46,222 nucleotides of DNA from Lysobacteraceae bacterium. GTDB lineage: Bacteria; Pseudomonadota; Gammaproteobacteria; Xanthomonadales; Ahniellaceae. Location: positions 1-46,222 of the forward strand of contig PVBP01000014.1 of NCBI GenBank assembly GCA_002995625.1. The letters are read 5' to 3'. Each line of letters starts with the position of its first letter. Within the stretch, counting starts at the first letter, position 1. Positions 34,279-44,800 of this stretch are shown piece after piece. A program made the position numbers and the translations under genes. The notes under the pieces were generated by a model. The model was not told where the DNA came from. It searched no databases and saw only the letters and a list, made by a program, of their open reading frames with translations.

Positions 34279-35237
34279 GCGCGCCCCGCTCCGGCCACGA
34301 TCGCATCGAGTCGGTCGAACAGCAGGCCCGCGATCGAGGTTCCGGCCTGCGCGTCGATCTCGCGGATGCCGGTCGGGCTGGTCACGTTGACCTCGGTCAG
34401 GTACTCGCCGATCACGTCGATGCCGACGAACTCGAGGCCGTGGCGGACCGCCTCGGCCCCGACGCGCTCGGCGATGCGGCGGTCGGACTCGGTCAGCGGC
34501 CGGACCTCGGCGCGCCCGCCGCGCGCCATGTTGCCGCGGAAGTCGAGGCCCTGCGGGATCCGGGCGAGCGCATGCGGCACCGGCACCCCGCCGACGATCA
34601 GGATCCGCTTGTCGCCGTCGCGCGCCTCGGGGATGAAGCGTTGCGCCATCGCGAACTCGCGCCCGTCGCGGGTCAGCGTCTCGAGGATCACGATCAGATT
34701 GGGGTCGTCGCCCCGGGTCTTGAAGATCGACTGCCCGCCCATCGCGTCGAGCGGCTTGACCACCGCGTCGCCGACCGCGCGGACGAAGTCGGCGAGATCG
34801 GCGATGTCGCGCGAGACCCGGGTCGGCGGCACCAGCTCCGGGAACCACAGCGACGCGAGCTTCTCGTTCGCATCGCGCAGCGCGCGCGGATCGTTGATCA
34901 CCGGGACGCCCTCGCGCACCGCGAGGTCGAGGACCAGGGTGTCGTGCAGGAACGGCACGTCGAACGGCGGATCCTTGCGCGCCAGCACCAGCGCGAGGTC
35001 CGCCAGTGGCCGCCAGCGGGCCTCGCCGGCCTCGTGCCAGTCCTCGCGGGCGTCGCGCAGGCGCAGCGGCCGCATGCGGGCGTGCGCGCGGCCGTCGCGC
35101 ACGGCGAGATCGCCGGGCGTGAACTGTTCGATCCGGTGTCCCCGCCGGCCCGCCTCGAGCAGCATCGCCACGGTCGAATCCTTCCACGGCTTGATCCCGG
35201 CCAGGGGATCCATCAGCACGCCGAGCGCATAGCCCAT
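34275..35237 (-). CDS. gshB: Glutathione synthetase GshB
   Basis: ATP-grasp ligase joining gamma-glutamylcysteine and glycine, the last step of glutathione synthesis. The 320 residues match the family. Visible are LGVLMDPLAGIKPWKDSTVAMLLEA, RKDPPFDVPFLHDTLVLDLA, VVKPLDAMGGQSIF (glycine-rich ATP loop), GDKRILIVGG, and the metal site VGIDVIGEYLTEVNVTSPTGIREID. ATG 35237 gives the standard start MGYALGVLMDP; the frame upstream to 35375 covers the promoter region. It is first in a tight minus-strand series gshB-tonB, then yqgE-ruvX-pyrR-pyrB. Confidence 0.96.
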   Translation of the reverse strand: MGYALGVLMDPLAGIKPWKDSTVAMLLEAGRRGHRIEQFTPGDLAVRDGRAHARMRPLRLRDAREDWHEAGEARWRPLADLALVLARKDPPFDVPFLHDTLVLDLAVREGVPVINDPRALRDANEKLASLWFPELVPPTRVSRDIADLADFVRAVGDAVVKPLDAMGGQSIFKTRGDDPNLIVILETLTRDGREFAMAQRFIPEARDGDKRILIVGGVPVPHALARIPQGLDFRGNMARGGRAEVRPLTESDRRIAERVGAEAVRHGLEFVGIDVIGEYLTEVNVTSPTGIREIDAQAGTSIAGLLFDRLDAIVAGAGRA

Positions 35238-35484
35238 TCGCGGCTCCGTTCGAACTCCGACCCCGATGGTATCGCTCGCGCGGGTGGTCGCCGGAGCGGC
35301 TTCCGGTCGGGGTGCCGACGCGGTCCCGGTGTTGCGGTGTTTCCTCAAGTTTCGGCTTGACAGGCCTGACCGCATTGATTAAACAGACCGGACGCGCCGT
35401 CACGGGGCCCGGCGCGTCCGCCGCGCGCCACGCGGCGGCCGGACGTCTCATAATGCGCTGTCCGCGTCCTGCAAGGGGTAATGC
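35238..35484. promoter_or_regulatory. gshB / pilG divergent promoter region
   Basis: 247 bp, one of the more AT-containing stretches here. TTGACA at 35357-35362 is a perfect -35 and is followed 16 bp later by TTAAAC (35379-35384), a weak -10. TCAAG/CTTGA (35345-35349, 35356-35360) forms a small inverted repeat across it. CATAAT at 35449-35454 is a second -10 candidate nearer pilG. AAGGGG at 35473-35478 is the pilG ribosome site. Confidence 0.5.
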
Positions 35485-35889
35485 GTGAACGAAACCGGCA
35501 AGTCCGACGGCCTCGATGGTCTCAAGGTGATGGTCATCGACGACTCGAAGACCATCCGCCGCACCGCGGAGATGCTGCTCAAGAAGGAAGGTTGCGAGGT
35601 CATCACCGCGGTCGACGGCTTCGAGGCGCTGGCGAAGATCACCGACCAGCAGCCCGAGATCATCTTCGTCGACATCATGATGCCGCGACTCGACGGCTAC
35701 CAGACCTGCGCGCTGATCAAGAGCAACCGGATCTTCCGCTCGACGCCGGTGATCATGCTGTCGTCGAAGGACGGGATCTTCGACAAGGCGAAGGGTCGGA
35801 TCGTCGGCGCCGAGCAGTACCTCACCAAGCCGTTCACGCGCGACGAGCTCCTCGGCGCGATCCGGCGCTACGCGCCGCAGAAGGGGTGA
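35485..35889 (+). CDS. pilG: Twitching motility response regulator PilG
   Basis: A 134-residue stand-alone receiver of the Pil-Chp pathway, phosphorylated by ChpA and favouring pilus extension. The acidic pocket is VIDDSKTIRRTAE, the phospho-Asp is in IIFVDIMMPRLDGYQTC, S/T in IMLSSKDG and K in YLTKPFTRDEL. The C-terminus ends in AIRRYAPQKG. The start is GTG 35485 with AAGGGG upstream. pilI starts 2 bp after its stop. No pilH follows, unlike in Pseudomonas. Confidence 0.95.
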   Translation: MNETGKSDGLDGLKVMVIDDSKTIRRTAEMLLKKEGCEVITAVDGFEALAKITDQQPEIIFVDIMMPRLDGYQTCALIKSNRIFRSTPVIMLSSKDGIFDKAKGRIVGAEQYLTKPFTRDELLGAIRRYAPQKG

Positions 35890-35891
35890 CC

Positions 35892-36473
35892 ATGCGTCCC
35901 GAGGCCCAGCCGACGACCGAGGGCATCGCCGGTCACGCGCTGCCGCAGGATCCCTTCGACCTGCTGCTGGCGTACGAGGCCGGCGCGCGCGCCCACTCGG
36001 CGCGTGCGGCCGAGCAGGCCGAGGCCCCGGGCCTGTGGCGCGGGATCGGCTACCGGGTCGGACGCCACTGGCTGATCTCGAGCATCAACGAGGTCAACGA
36101 GATCCTGACCCCGCCCCCGCTGACCTCGGTGCCAGGGACCAAGCCCTGGCTGCTCGGCGTCGCGAACATCCGCGGCAACCTCGCCGCGATCGTCGATCTG
36201 AAGCTGTTCCTCGAGGGCGACCGGACGATGCTGAGCGAGCGCTCGCGCGTGCTGCTGGCGCGCCAGCCCGGTGGGCTGGTGGGCCTGCTGATCGACGAGG
36301 TCGCCGGCCAGCGCAATCTCACCGACGAGAACGAGCCGCTGCCCGACGCCGAGGACGACCCGCGATACCGGCCTTTCGTCAAGGCCCAGTTCGCGGTCGA
36401 TGGCCGGACCTGGGGCGTGTTCAGCATGGCGGCACTGACGCGCCTGCCGGAGTTCCGGCAGGCGGCCCAGTAG
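35892..36473 (+). CDS. pilI: CheW-like adaptor PilI
   Basis: A 193-residue CheW-domain protein linking the chemoreceptor PilJ to the ChpA kinase. The N-terminal 50 residues are a variable tail ([17 protein letters not shown]). The CheW core then runs from [19 protein letters not shown] through [33 protein letters not shown] and [14 protein letters not shown] to the C-terminal [25 protein letters not shown] 35892 lies 2 bp after pilG, implying translational coupling. The gap to pilJ is 139 bp. Confidence 0.93.
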   Translation: MRPEAQPTTEGIAGHALPQDPFDLLLAYEAGARAHSARAAEQAEAPGLWRGIGYRVGRHWLISSINEVNEILTPPPLTSVPGTKPWLLGVANIRGNLAAIVDLKLFLEGDRTMLSERSRVLLARQPGGLVGLLIDEVAGQRNLTDENEPLPDAEDDPRYRPFVKAQFAVDGRTWGVFSMAALTRLPEFRQAAQ

Positions 36474-36612
36474 CGGTCGGAAGGGATCGAGATGGCGACG
36501 CAGGGACGCGTCGCCGGAATCGGCGGGATGCCGGCCGGGAACGTGGCGGCGCCGCGGTCGTGCTTGCGGCGGGTCGAGGTCCAACGAGGTTTTGCCGAGG
36601 GGTGATCAGGCA
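36474..36612. other. pilI-pilJ gap
   Basis: 139 bp without a supported gene. Short open frames here lack any recognisable product. The end, CGAGGGGTGATCAGGCA, provides a GAGGGG ribosome site for pilJ. No terminator is visible, so pilJ is probably cotranscribed. Confidence 0.4.
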
Positions 36613-38640
36613 ATGAGTACGACGAAGGCACAGGTGGCGGGTGGCAGGGGGATCGGCTTCTGGTCGATCTTGGCGGGTCTCGCGCTGCTGGCGCTGCTCG
36701 CGAACGTGTTCTGGGGCGGACGGCTGGCCGAGCAGGAGCGGATCGCGCTCGAGAAGGTCGCCTCGATCCAGGTGGCGTCGCAGCAGATCGCGACCTTCGC
36801 CCGCGAGGCGTCCGCCGGCCAGGAGGAGGCCTTCACCAGCCTCGAGTCGACCCGCAACCTGATCGAGCGCGACGTCACCCAGCTGCTCGACGGCGACCCC
36901 GCGCAAGGCATGCCGGGCTACCGGGCGGACGGCGCGGTCGGGCCGCAGCTGCGCGACCTGGCCCAGTCCTGGGGCGGCATCCGCAGCGCCGCCGACACGA
37001 TCCTCGGGCGCAAGGACCTGGTCCTGCAGATGACCGAGACCGCGGCCGGATTCCAGGGCCGCATGCCGCGGCTGACCCAGCTGATGGACGAGATCGTCCG
37101 CGTGCTGACCGAGCGCAACGCGCCGGCCGGACAGGTCTACATCGCCACCCGCCAGATCCTGCTCGCCGACCGCATGCTGCGTCGCCTCTCGGACATCCTG
37201 CGCGGCGGCGATCTCGCCGTGACCGCCGCCGACCAGTTCAGCCGCGACGCGCAGACCTACGGTCGCGTGCTGGAGGGCCTGCGCGACGGCAATCCCGAGC
37301 TCAACATCCGCCAGCTCGCCGACGCCGACGCGCGACGCCTGCTCGACGAGGTGGCGTCGGTGTTCAACGAGGTCGGCGCGGACGTCGACACGATCCAGGG
37401 TGCATCGACCGAACTGTTCGAGGTCACCGAGGCGGCGAACACGATCGTGCTCGACTCGCAGGGCCTGCTCGAGCAGGCCAACGTGGTGGCTGCCGCGTTC
37501 CGCAAGCTGCCGGACCAGCGCCTGTTCGGGTCGAACCTGCTCAACATCGCGCTCGGCGCCGCGGTCGTCGTGTTCCTGATCCTCGCGCTGATCGCCTACA
37601 ACGCGCAGCAGCGCCGCCAGGTGCAGACCGCCGGCGAGCTGAACCAGCGCAACCAGGAGGCGATCCTGCGGCTGCTCGACGAGATGGGCTCGCTCGCGGA
37701 GGGCGACCTCACGGTGAAGGCGACCGTGACCGAGGACATCACCGGCGCGATCGCGGACTCGGTCAACTTCGCGGTCGAGGCGCTGCGCAGCCTCGTGACG
37801 ACGATCAACGAGACCGCGGTCCAGGTGTCCGCGGCGGCGCAGGAAACGCAGGCGACCGCGATGCACCTCGCCGAGGCCGCCGAGCACCAGGCGCAGCAGA
37901 TCACCTCGGCCTCGGCCGCGATCAACGACATGGCCAAGTCGATCGACCAGGTGTCGCGCAACTCGGCCGAGTCGGCCGAGGTGGCGCAGCGCTCGGTGGA
38001 GATCGCGTCGAAGGGTGCCGGCGTCGTGCGCCAGACGATCGCCGGCATGGACTCGATCCGCGACCAGATCCAGGAGACCTCGAAGCGCATCAAGCGCCTC
38101 GGCGAGTCCTCGCAGGAGATCGGCTCGATCGTCGAACTGATCAACGACATCGCCGAGCAGACCAACATCCTCGCGCTCAACGCCGCGATCCAAGCGGCCT
38201 CGGCCGGCGAGGCCGGGCGCGGATTCGCGGTCGTCGCGGACGAGGTCCAGCGCCTCGCCGAGCGCGCCTCCGGCGCGACCAAGCGGATCGAGACGCTGGT
38301 GCAGACGATTCAGGCCGACACCAACGAGGCGGTCACGTCGATGGAACAGACGACCGCCGAGGTGGTGACCGGCGCCCGCCGCGCCGAGGACGCCGGCGAG
38401 GCGCTGAACGAGATCGAGCGCGTGTCGAACGACCTCGCGTCGCTGATCTCCGGCATCTCGAAGGAAGCGATGCAGCAGTCCACCGCGGCGAGCAACATCT
38501 CGTCGACGATGAACGTGATCCGCGAGATCACCGCGCAGACGTCGGTGGGCGCGAGCCAGACGGCCGAGTCGATCGGCAACCTGGCGCAGCTCGCGGCGGA
38601 CCTGCGCCGATCGGTGGCGGACTTCAAGCTGCCGGCCTGA
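36613..38640 (+). CDS. pilJ: Type IV pilus methyl-accepting chemoreceptor PilJ
   Basis: A 675-residue membrane chemoreceptor for the Pil-Chp system. Membrane segments lie at about residues 14-34 and 309-331, bracketing a periplasmic region with a PilJ-type helical bundle. The cytoplasmic part includes a HAMP-like stretch and a signalling domain. The hairpin tip is [51 protein letters not shown] (about 503-552), retaining the glutamate-rich core that contacts PilI and ChpA. ATG 36613 is used, while the frame starts at 36592. No methyltransferase pilK is present in the cluster. Confidence 0.95.
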   Translation: MSTTKAQVAGGRGIGFWSILAGLALLALLANVFWGGRLAEQERIALEKVASIQVASQQIATFAREASAGQEEAFTSLESTRNLIERDVTQLLDGDPAQGMPGYRADGAVGPQLRDLAQSWGGIRSAADTILGRKDLVLQMTETAAGFQGRMPRLTQLMDEIVRVLTERNAPAGQVYIATRQILLADRMLRRLSDILRGGDLAVTAADQFSRDAQTYGRVLEGLRDGNPELNIRQLADADARRLLDEVASVFNEVGADVDTIQGASTELFEVTEAANTIVLDSQGLLEQANVVAAAFRKLPDQRLFGSNLLNIALGAAVVVFLILALIAYNAQQRRQVQTAGELNQRNQEAILRLLDEMGSLAEGDLTVKATVTEDITGAIADSVNFAVEALRSLVTTINETAVQVSAAAQETQATAMHLAEAAEHQAQQITSASAAINDMAKSIDQVSRNSAESAEVAQRSVEIASKGAGVVRQTIAGMDSIRDQIQETSKRIKRLGESSQEIGSIVELINDIAEQTNILALNAAIQAASAGEAGRGFAVVADEVQRLAERASGATKRIETLVQTIQADTNEAVTSMEQTTAEVVTGARRAEDAGEALNEIERVSNDLASLISGISKEAMQQSTAASNISSTMNVIREITAQTSVGASQTAESIGNLAQLAADLRRSVADFKLPA

Positions 38641-38859
38641 TCGAAGGCGTCACCCGGCGGGGTTCCGGCCTCGTCGGTTCCGAGGGTCGCCGGCGCGACC
38701 CGCGCGACCGGCGCATGGACGTGCCGAGCGGAGATCGGGCGCGCGAGCGCCCGGTCGGAGGCGGCAGGCGGCCCGCCGGGTCCGTCGCCGAGGATCGGCA
38801 CGCGGCCTGGACGGCCGCGAGGCGGGCACCCGGTGGTCATCGACGGGCAGTGGACCAAC
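38641..38859. other. pilJ-chpA intergenic region with a tetraloop hairpin
   Basis: 219 bp. GATCGGGCGC (38733-38742) pairs with GCGCCCGGTC (38747-38756) around a GCGA (GNRA) tetraloop, with one G-T pair. No T-run follows, so it may stabilise or process the long operon mRNA rather than end it. I see no convincing gene here. Confidence 0.4.
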
Positions 38860-41800
38860 ATGCGACTTTCAGACGATCTCGGCTTTTCCACACTCTCCTG
38901 GGTCAAGCCCGAGCTGGACCAGGCGCTCGCGCGCGCGCGCGAGGCCCTCGAGTCCTATGCCGAGGATTCCGCCGAGGAATCCGGGATCGACCACTGTCTC
39001 TCCGAACTCCACCAGGTGCAGGGCACCCTGCGCATGGTCGAGCTCTACGGCGCGGCGATGGTCGTCGACGAGATGGAGCAGGTCGCCCGCGCCCTGAAGG
39101 AACAGCGGCTGCGCCAGCGCGAGGAGGCCTTCTCCGTCCTGATGGGCGGCATGGTCCAGCTGCCGGATTACCTCGAACGCCTGCAGGGCGGCCACAAGGA
39201 CATCCCGATCGTCCTGCTGCCGCTGCTCAACGACCTGCGGGCCTGCCGCGGCGAGAAGCTGCTGTCGGAGAGCGTGCTGTTCTCGCCGGATCTCGAGGCG
39301 CCGCTGCCGCCCGAGGCGGCCGGGGCGCCGTTCGCGCTGCCGGAGGCGCGGCTCAAGTCCGAAGCCTCGCAGGAGCGCTTCCATTACCAGCGGGCCCTGC
39401 TGCACTGGATCCGCGGCCAGGCGCCCGAGGCGTCGCTGGCGGACATGGTCGCGGTGCTCGACCGGCTGCGTGCGCTGGTCGTGCAGGACGATGCGCGCCG
39501 GTTGTTCTGGGTCGCCGCCGGGGCCCTCGACACGGTCCGCAGCGGCGGCATCGAGCCGAGCGCGGCGGTCAAGCTGCTGTTCGGTCGCGTCGACCGCGAG
39601 ATCCGCAAGCTGATCCAGTTCGGCGAGCCCGGATTCCGCGCGGATCCGCCGCGGGACCTGCTGAAGAACCTGCTCTACTACATTGCCGGCGCGAGCAGCC
39701 GGACCGAGCGGACGCGCGCGATCGCGACCGCCTACGGCCTCGACACCCTGCTGCCGACCGAGCGCGAGCTCGAGCATGCGAAGGGCAGCCTCGTCGGCAA
39801 GAACCGCGCGCTGCTCGACACCGTGTCGGCCGCGATCAAGGACGACCTGCTGAAGGTCAAGGATGCGCTCGACCTGCACCTGCGCAGCGGGGCCGGTCAT
39901 GCCGAGCTGGCGGCGCAGGTCGAACTGCTCGATCGCATCGGCGACACCCTCGGCATGCTCGGGCTCGGCGAGCCGCGCAAGGCGGTCCAGGTCCAGCGCG
40001 ACGAACTGGCCCGCATTGCGGCCGGCGACCGGGCCGCCGACGAGCGCGCGCTGCTCGAGGTCGCCGGCGCGCTGCTGTTCGTCGAAACATCGCTCGACGA
40101 CAACATCGAGCGGCTCGGTGCCGATGCCGGCGCTCCGGCTCCGGCCGAGGCCGATGCCGTGGCCAGCACCGTGGACCTTCCGGCGGTCGAGGTGCGCAAG
40201 ATCATCGACACGCTGATGAAGGAGGCGCAGGGCAACCTCGCGCGCATCCGGGAAGCGGTGGTCGCGTTCATCGAGTCGCCGTGGGATCACCGCCGGGTGC
40301 ACGAGGTGCCCCAGCTCCTCAACGAGGTCTCGGGCGCGATGACGATGCTCGCGGTCGAGGATGCCCCCGAGCTGCTGAACGCGCTGCGCCGGTTCGTCGA
40401 GGCCGAGCTGCTGCATCACCAGCGGGTCCCGGACGCCGCCCAGCTCGATCTGATCGCCGACGCGTTCGCGTCGATCGAGTACTACATCGAGGCCTCGCGC
40501 GAGCATCGACTGGACCGCGCCTCGATCCTCGAGACCACGCGGCGCAGCCTCGAGGCGCTCGGCTACTGGCCGCCGCCCGAGGTCTCCGCCGACTGGCTCG
40601 ATGGCGGCGCGGCGACGGCGGAACCATTCCCGCCGCCGGTCGCGCCGGCGCCGGCGGAACCGACGGCTCCGATCGGCAGCGAGCTCGGCGAGCTCGCCGG
40701 CGCGGCGCTCGAGGCGTCGCGGCCGCAGCCGATCGCGTCCGATGCGGCCGCGCCGGCGGCCGAGGCGGATGCCCCGGACTGGCACGTGCGGCCGGAGTCC
40801 GGCGCCCTCGACGCCGGCATCACGCTCGCGCAGACCGGCGCCGCGGAAGAGGACGGCGAGTGGGTCGAGGTCGAGGAAGAAGTCGAGGAGGACGTGGAGC
40901 CGACGCTGTCGGGGGCCTTCCAGGTCGCGCCGAGCAGCGAGATCGACAACGAGATCCGGGAGATCTTCCTCGAGGAGGTCGGCGAGGAGATCGGACAGCT
41001 CACCGAGCAGCTGCCCGCGTGGGCGGCGAACCGCAGCGACTCGGAGCTGCTGAAGCCGATCCGGCGTTCCTTCCATACCCTGAAGGGCAGCGGACGCCTG
41101 GTCGGTGCCGTCGCGATCGGCGAGTTCAGCTGGAAGGTCGAGAACATGCTGAATCGCGTGCTCGACGGCAGCATCCGGCCGAGCGATGCGGTCGTCGACC
41201 TCGTCGAGAAGGCCGTGGCGATGCTGCCAGAGCTGCGCGAGGCGCTGGCCCAGTCGCGGGCGCCGCGGGTCGACATCGCCGATGTGATGATGGTCGCGGA
41301 CGAACTCGCCCAGGGACGCGAGGCGTGGGTCGGCCGGCGGGCCCGCCCGAAGGTCCGGCGGGTGCGCCGGGTCTGGGTTCCGCGCGCGATCGCGGCGACG
41401 GCCGGCCCGGCCGTCCCCGGGATCCTCGCCGAACTCGCGCCGCTCGCGACCGCCGACGGGGCGCCGGCGCCGGTCGAGCAGGCTCCCGAGGCCGACGTGC
41501 CCGCGGCGCAGGGGATTGACGCCGACGCGGCCGCGGAAGAAGCCGGCGCAGGCGCGGCGCCCGGAGACGAGGGCTGGATCGGAGAACCGCCGTCTGACCA
41601 CGTCGGAGTCGGCGCCGAGGCGATCGACGCCGGTGACGGATGGACCGGGGACCCGCTGGCCGTCGACACGCCGACCGACGACGCGCCGGCGAGTGAGGCC
41701 GTCACCGTCGAGCCCTCCGTCGACGAGGCCGTCCCCGTCGAGCCCTTCGTCGACGAGGCCGTCCCCGTCGAGCCCTTCGTCGACGAGGCCGTCCCCGTCG

Positions 41801-44800
41801 AGCCCTTCGTCGACGAGGCCGTCCCCGAAGAGGCCCTGGAGGGCTTCGCCGATGACCGCGCGCGCATCCCGGCGCTGGATCCGCTGCTGCTCGAGATCCT
41901 CCGCACCGAGGTCGGCGGCCACATCGAGACGCTGCGCGCCTACCTGGCCGACGCCGAAGCCGGACTGGTCCGCCCGATCGACGATGCCGTGGTCCACGCG
42001 ATCCACACGATGCACGGCGCGCTCAGCATGTCGGACGTTCCGGGCATCTCGGACGTCGCAGGGCCTCTCGAGGGCTATGCGAAGCGGCTGCGCGCCCGCC
42101 ATGCGGTGCCGGAGCCGGCCGGCATCGTCGCGATCCGCGAGGCCGCCGATCTGCTCGAGGCGACCGTGATGCTGCTCGACCAGCCCGGGATGCCGGTGCC
42201 GCCCGCCGGCGACCTGCCGGAGCGGATCGCGGCGCTGCGCGACGCGCTGCCCGAGGCCTCCCCGGCGTTCGCGGAGGACCTCGCGGAGCCGGCGGTGGCG
42301 GATCTCGATGCCGCGCTCGACCTCAGCGCCTTCGCGCACGAGGAGCCGGTGGCCGCGGACGCCGCCGCCCCGGATTTCCCGCTCGAGTTGGAGAGCTTCG
42401 ACGAGATCGAGTCGGCGCTGAATGCGATCGCGGAGATGGCGCCGGAGGATCCGGGATCCGGCGACGGATCGGCGCAGGTCCCCGCATTCGACGTGGAACC
42501 TGGGCACGGCGGCGAGGCCGAGCCGGAAGCGACGGCAGACGTCGCGGAGACTTCCGCCGGCGACCCGACCGTCGCCGCGCCGGTCGCGGAAGCGCCGGTG
42601 GTCCCGAACGAGCCGTCCGATGCGGCGCCTGACGTCGCACCCGTGACCGAGGAGCCGGTGCCGGCTTGGTCGTGGCGGCAGGCGGCCGTCGCCCCCGCGA
42701 TGCCGTGGGTCGACGAGCCCGAAGGGACCGGCGCGCTCGAGCTCGCCGACGTCGATCCGGATCTCGTCGACCTGTTCGTCGAGGAGGCCAACGAGCAGCT
42801 CGACGTCACCGACGGCGCGGTCGCGAGGCTGCGGGAAGACATGTCCGATCGCGGCGCGATCGCGGACCTGCAGCGCGAGCTGCACACGCTCAAGGGCAAT
42901 GCGAGGGCGATCGGCCTGTCCCCGATCGGCGACCTCACCCACGCGATCGAGGCCGTGATCGAGGCCGCCGCGGCCGGCGCGATCGCCATCGATCGCCGGA
43001 TCGTCGAATCGCTCGAGCGCGGCTTCGATCGCCTGCACGCGATGGTGAACCGCGTCGCGCAGCGGCAGGGTCTCGCGCGGCCGAACGCGGCGATCGCCCA
43101 CTTCGAGGCGCTCGCCGGCGTCGCCGCCGGCGCGGGCGAGGACGCCGCGACCGCGATTCCGGCCTCGGCCGGAGCCGCGGTGGCGGCGGACATCGAGGCC
43201 GCTCCCGCGCCGACTGCCGACGCGACCGGTCGGGCCGAGCCGGTCGCCACCGCGGCCGTGACCGATATCCCCGCGGCGACCGCCGCGCCACGGTCGGTGC
43301 GCGATCTCGACGTGGTCGAGGCCGAGGCGACCCCGGATGACGTCGCCCTGCGCGCGCCGCAGGAACTGATCCGCGTCCGCTCGGACCTGCTCGACGCGCT
43401 GGTCAACTTCGCCGGCGAGGTCGCGATCTACCGCTCGCGCCTCGAACAGCAGATCGGTTCCTATCGCGCGAACCTGGTCGAGCTCGACCAGACCGTCACG
43501 CGACTGCGCGGCCAGCTGCGCCAGCTCGAGATCGAGACCGAGGCCCAGATCCTGTCGCGCTACCAGCGCGAGGCCGAGGCCGGCGGCGAGGTCGTGTTCG
43601 ATCCGCTCGAGCTCGACCGCTTCTCGACGCTGCAGCAGCTCTCGCGCGCGCTGTCCGAGTCGGTCAACGACCTGATCGCGCTGCAGACCAACCTCGACGA
43701 CCTGACGCGCCAGTCGGAAACCCTGCTGCTGCAGCAGTCGCGGGTCAGCACCGAGCTTCAGGAAGGTCTCATGCGCACGCGCATGGTGCCGTTCGATTCG
43801 GTCGTGCCGTTCCTGCGCCGGCTGCTGCGCCAGACCGGCGACGAGCTCGGCAAGCGCGCGCAGCTCCGGATCGAGGGCGCGCAGGGCGAAATGGACCGCA
43901 ACCTGCTCGAGCGCATGAAGGCGCCGCTCGAGCACATGCTGCGCAACGCGGTGGCGCACGGCATCGAGTCGCCGGACGAGCGCGTCGCGCTCGGCAAGCC
44001 GCCGGAAGGCGAGGTCCGGATCACGGTCGGCCGCGAGGCGACCGAGGTGGTGATCAAGGTCTCGGACGACGGACGCGGCATGAACCGCGAGGCGATCCGG
44101 GCCAAGGCGATCCAGCGCGGATTGCTGCGCGACGATGCGCAGCTGAGCGACCGCGACCTGTTCGCGTTCGTGCTGGAGTCGGGCTTCTCCACGGCCGAGC
44201 AGGTGACGCAGATCGCGGGACGCGGCGTCGGCATGGACGTCGTCGCGAGCGAGATCAAGCAGCTCGGCGGTTCGCTCGGGATCGATTCCGCGCTCGGCCG
44301 CGGCACCACCTTCACCGTCCGCCTGCCGTTCACGCTGGCGGTGACCCAGGCGGTGCTGGTCCGCGTCGGCGAGCATCAGTTCGCGGTGCCGATGTCGGCG
44401 GTGCAGGGCATCGCCCGGATCGCGCGGACCGAGTACGGCAAGCGCATGGAGGATGGCCACCCGGTGTTCTCGTACGCCGGCGACGAGTACTCGATGCACG
44501 ACCTCGCGCAGCTGCTCTCGCTGCCGGTCGCCCGCCGGGAACAGGAGCCGCAGCTGCCCCTGCTGCTGGTCCGCGCCGGCGACCAGCGGGCCGCGGTCCG
44601 GATCGACGGCGTGCTCGGCAGCCGCGAGATCGTGGTCAAGCCGGTCGGTCCCCAGATCAACTCGGTGCCGGGCATCTTCGGCGCGACGATCATGGGCGAC
44701 GGCTCGGTCGTGATGATCCTGGACCTCGCGCCGCTGCTCCGTCGCGCGCTGTCGCTGCGCGAGCAGGGCGCCGTCGAGCGCGCGCTCGAGGCGGCGCTGG

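Noticed and set aside
35341-35390. A flagellar sigma-28 promoter suggested by CTCAAGTTT
   Set aside because: No matching GCCGATAA-like -10 follows, whereas the adjacent TTGACA better fits sigma-70.
41701-41820. Possible CRISPR array because of regular 30-bp repeats
   Set aside because: The units are directly adjacent with no spacers and lie in frame inside chpA.
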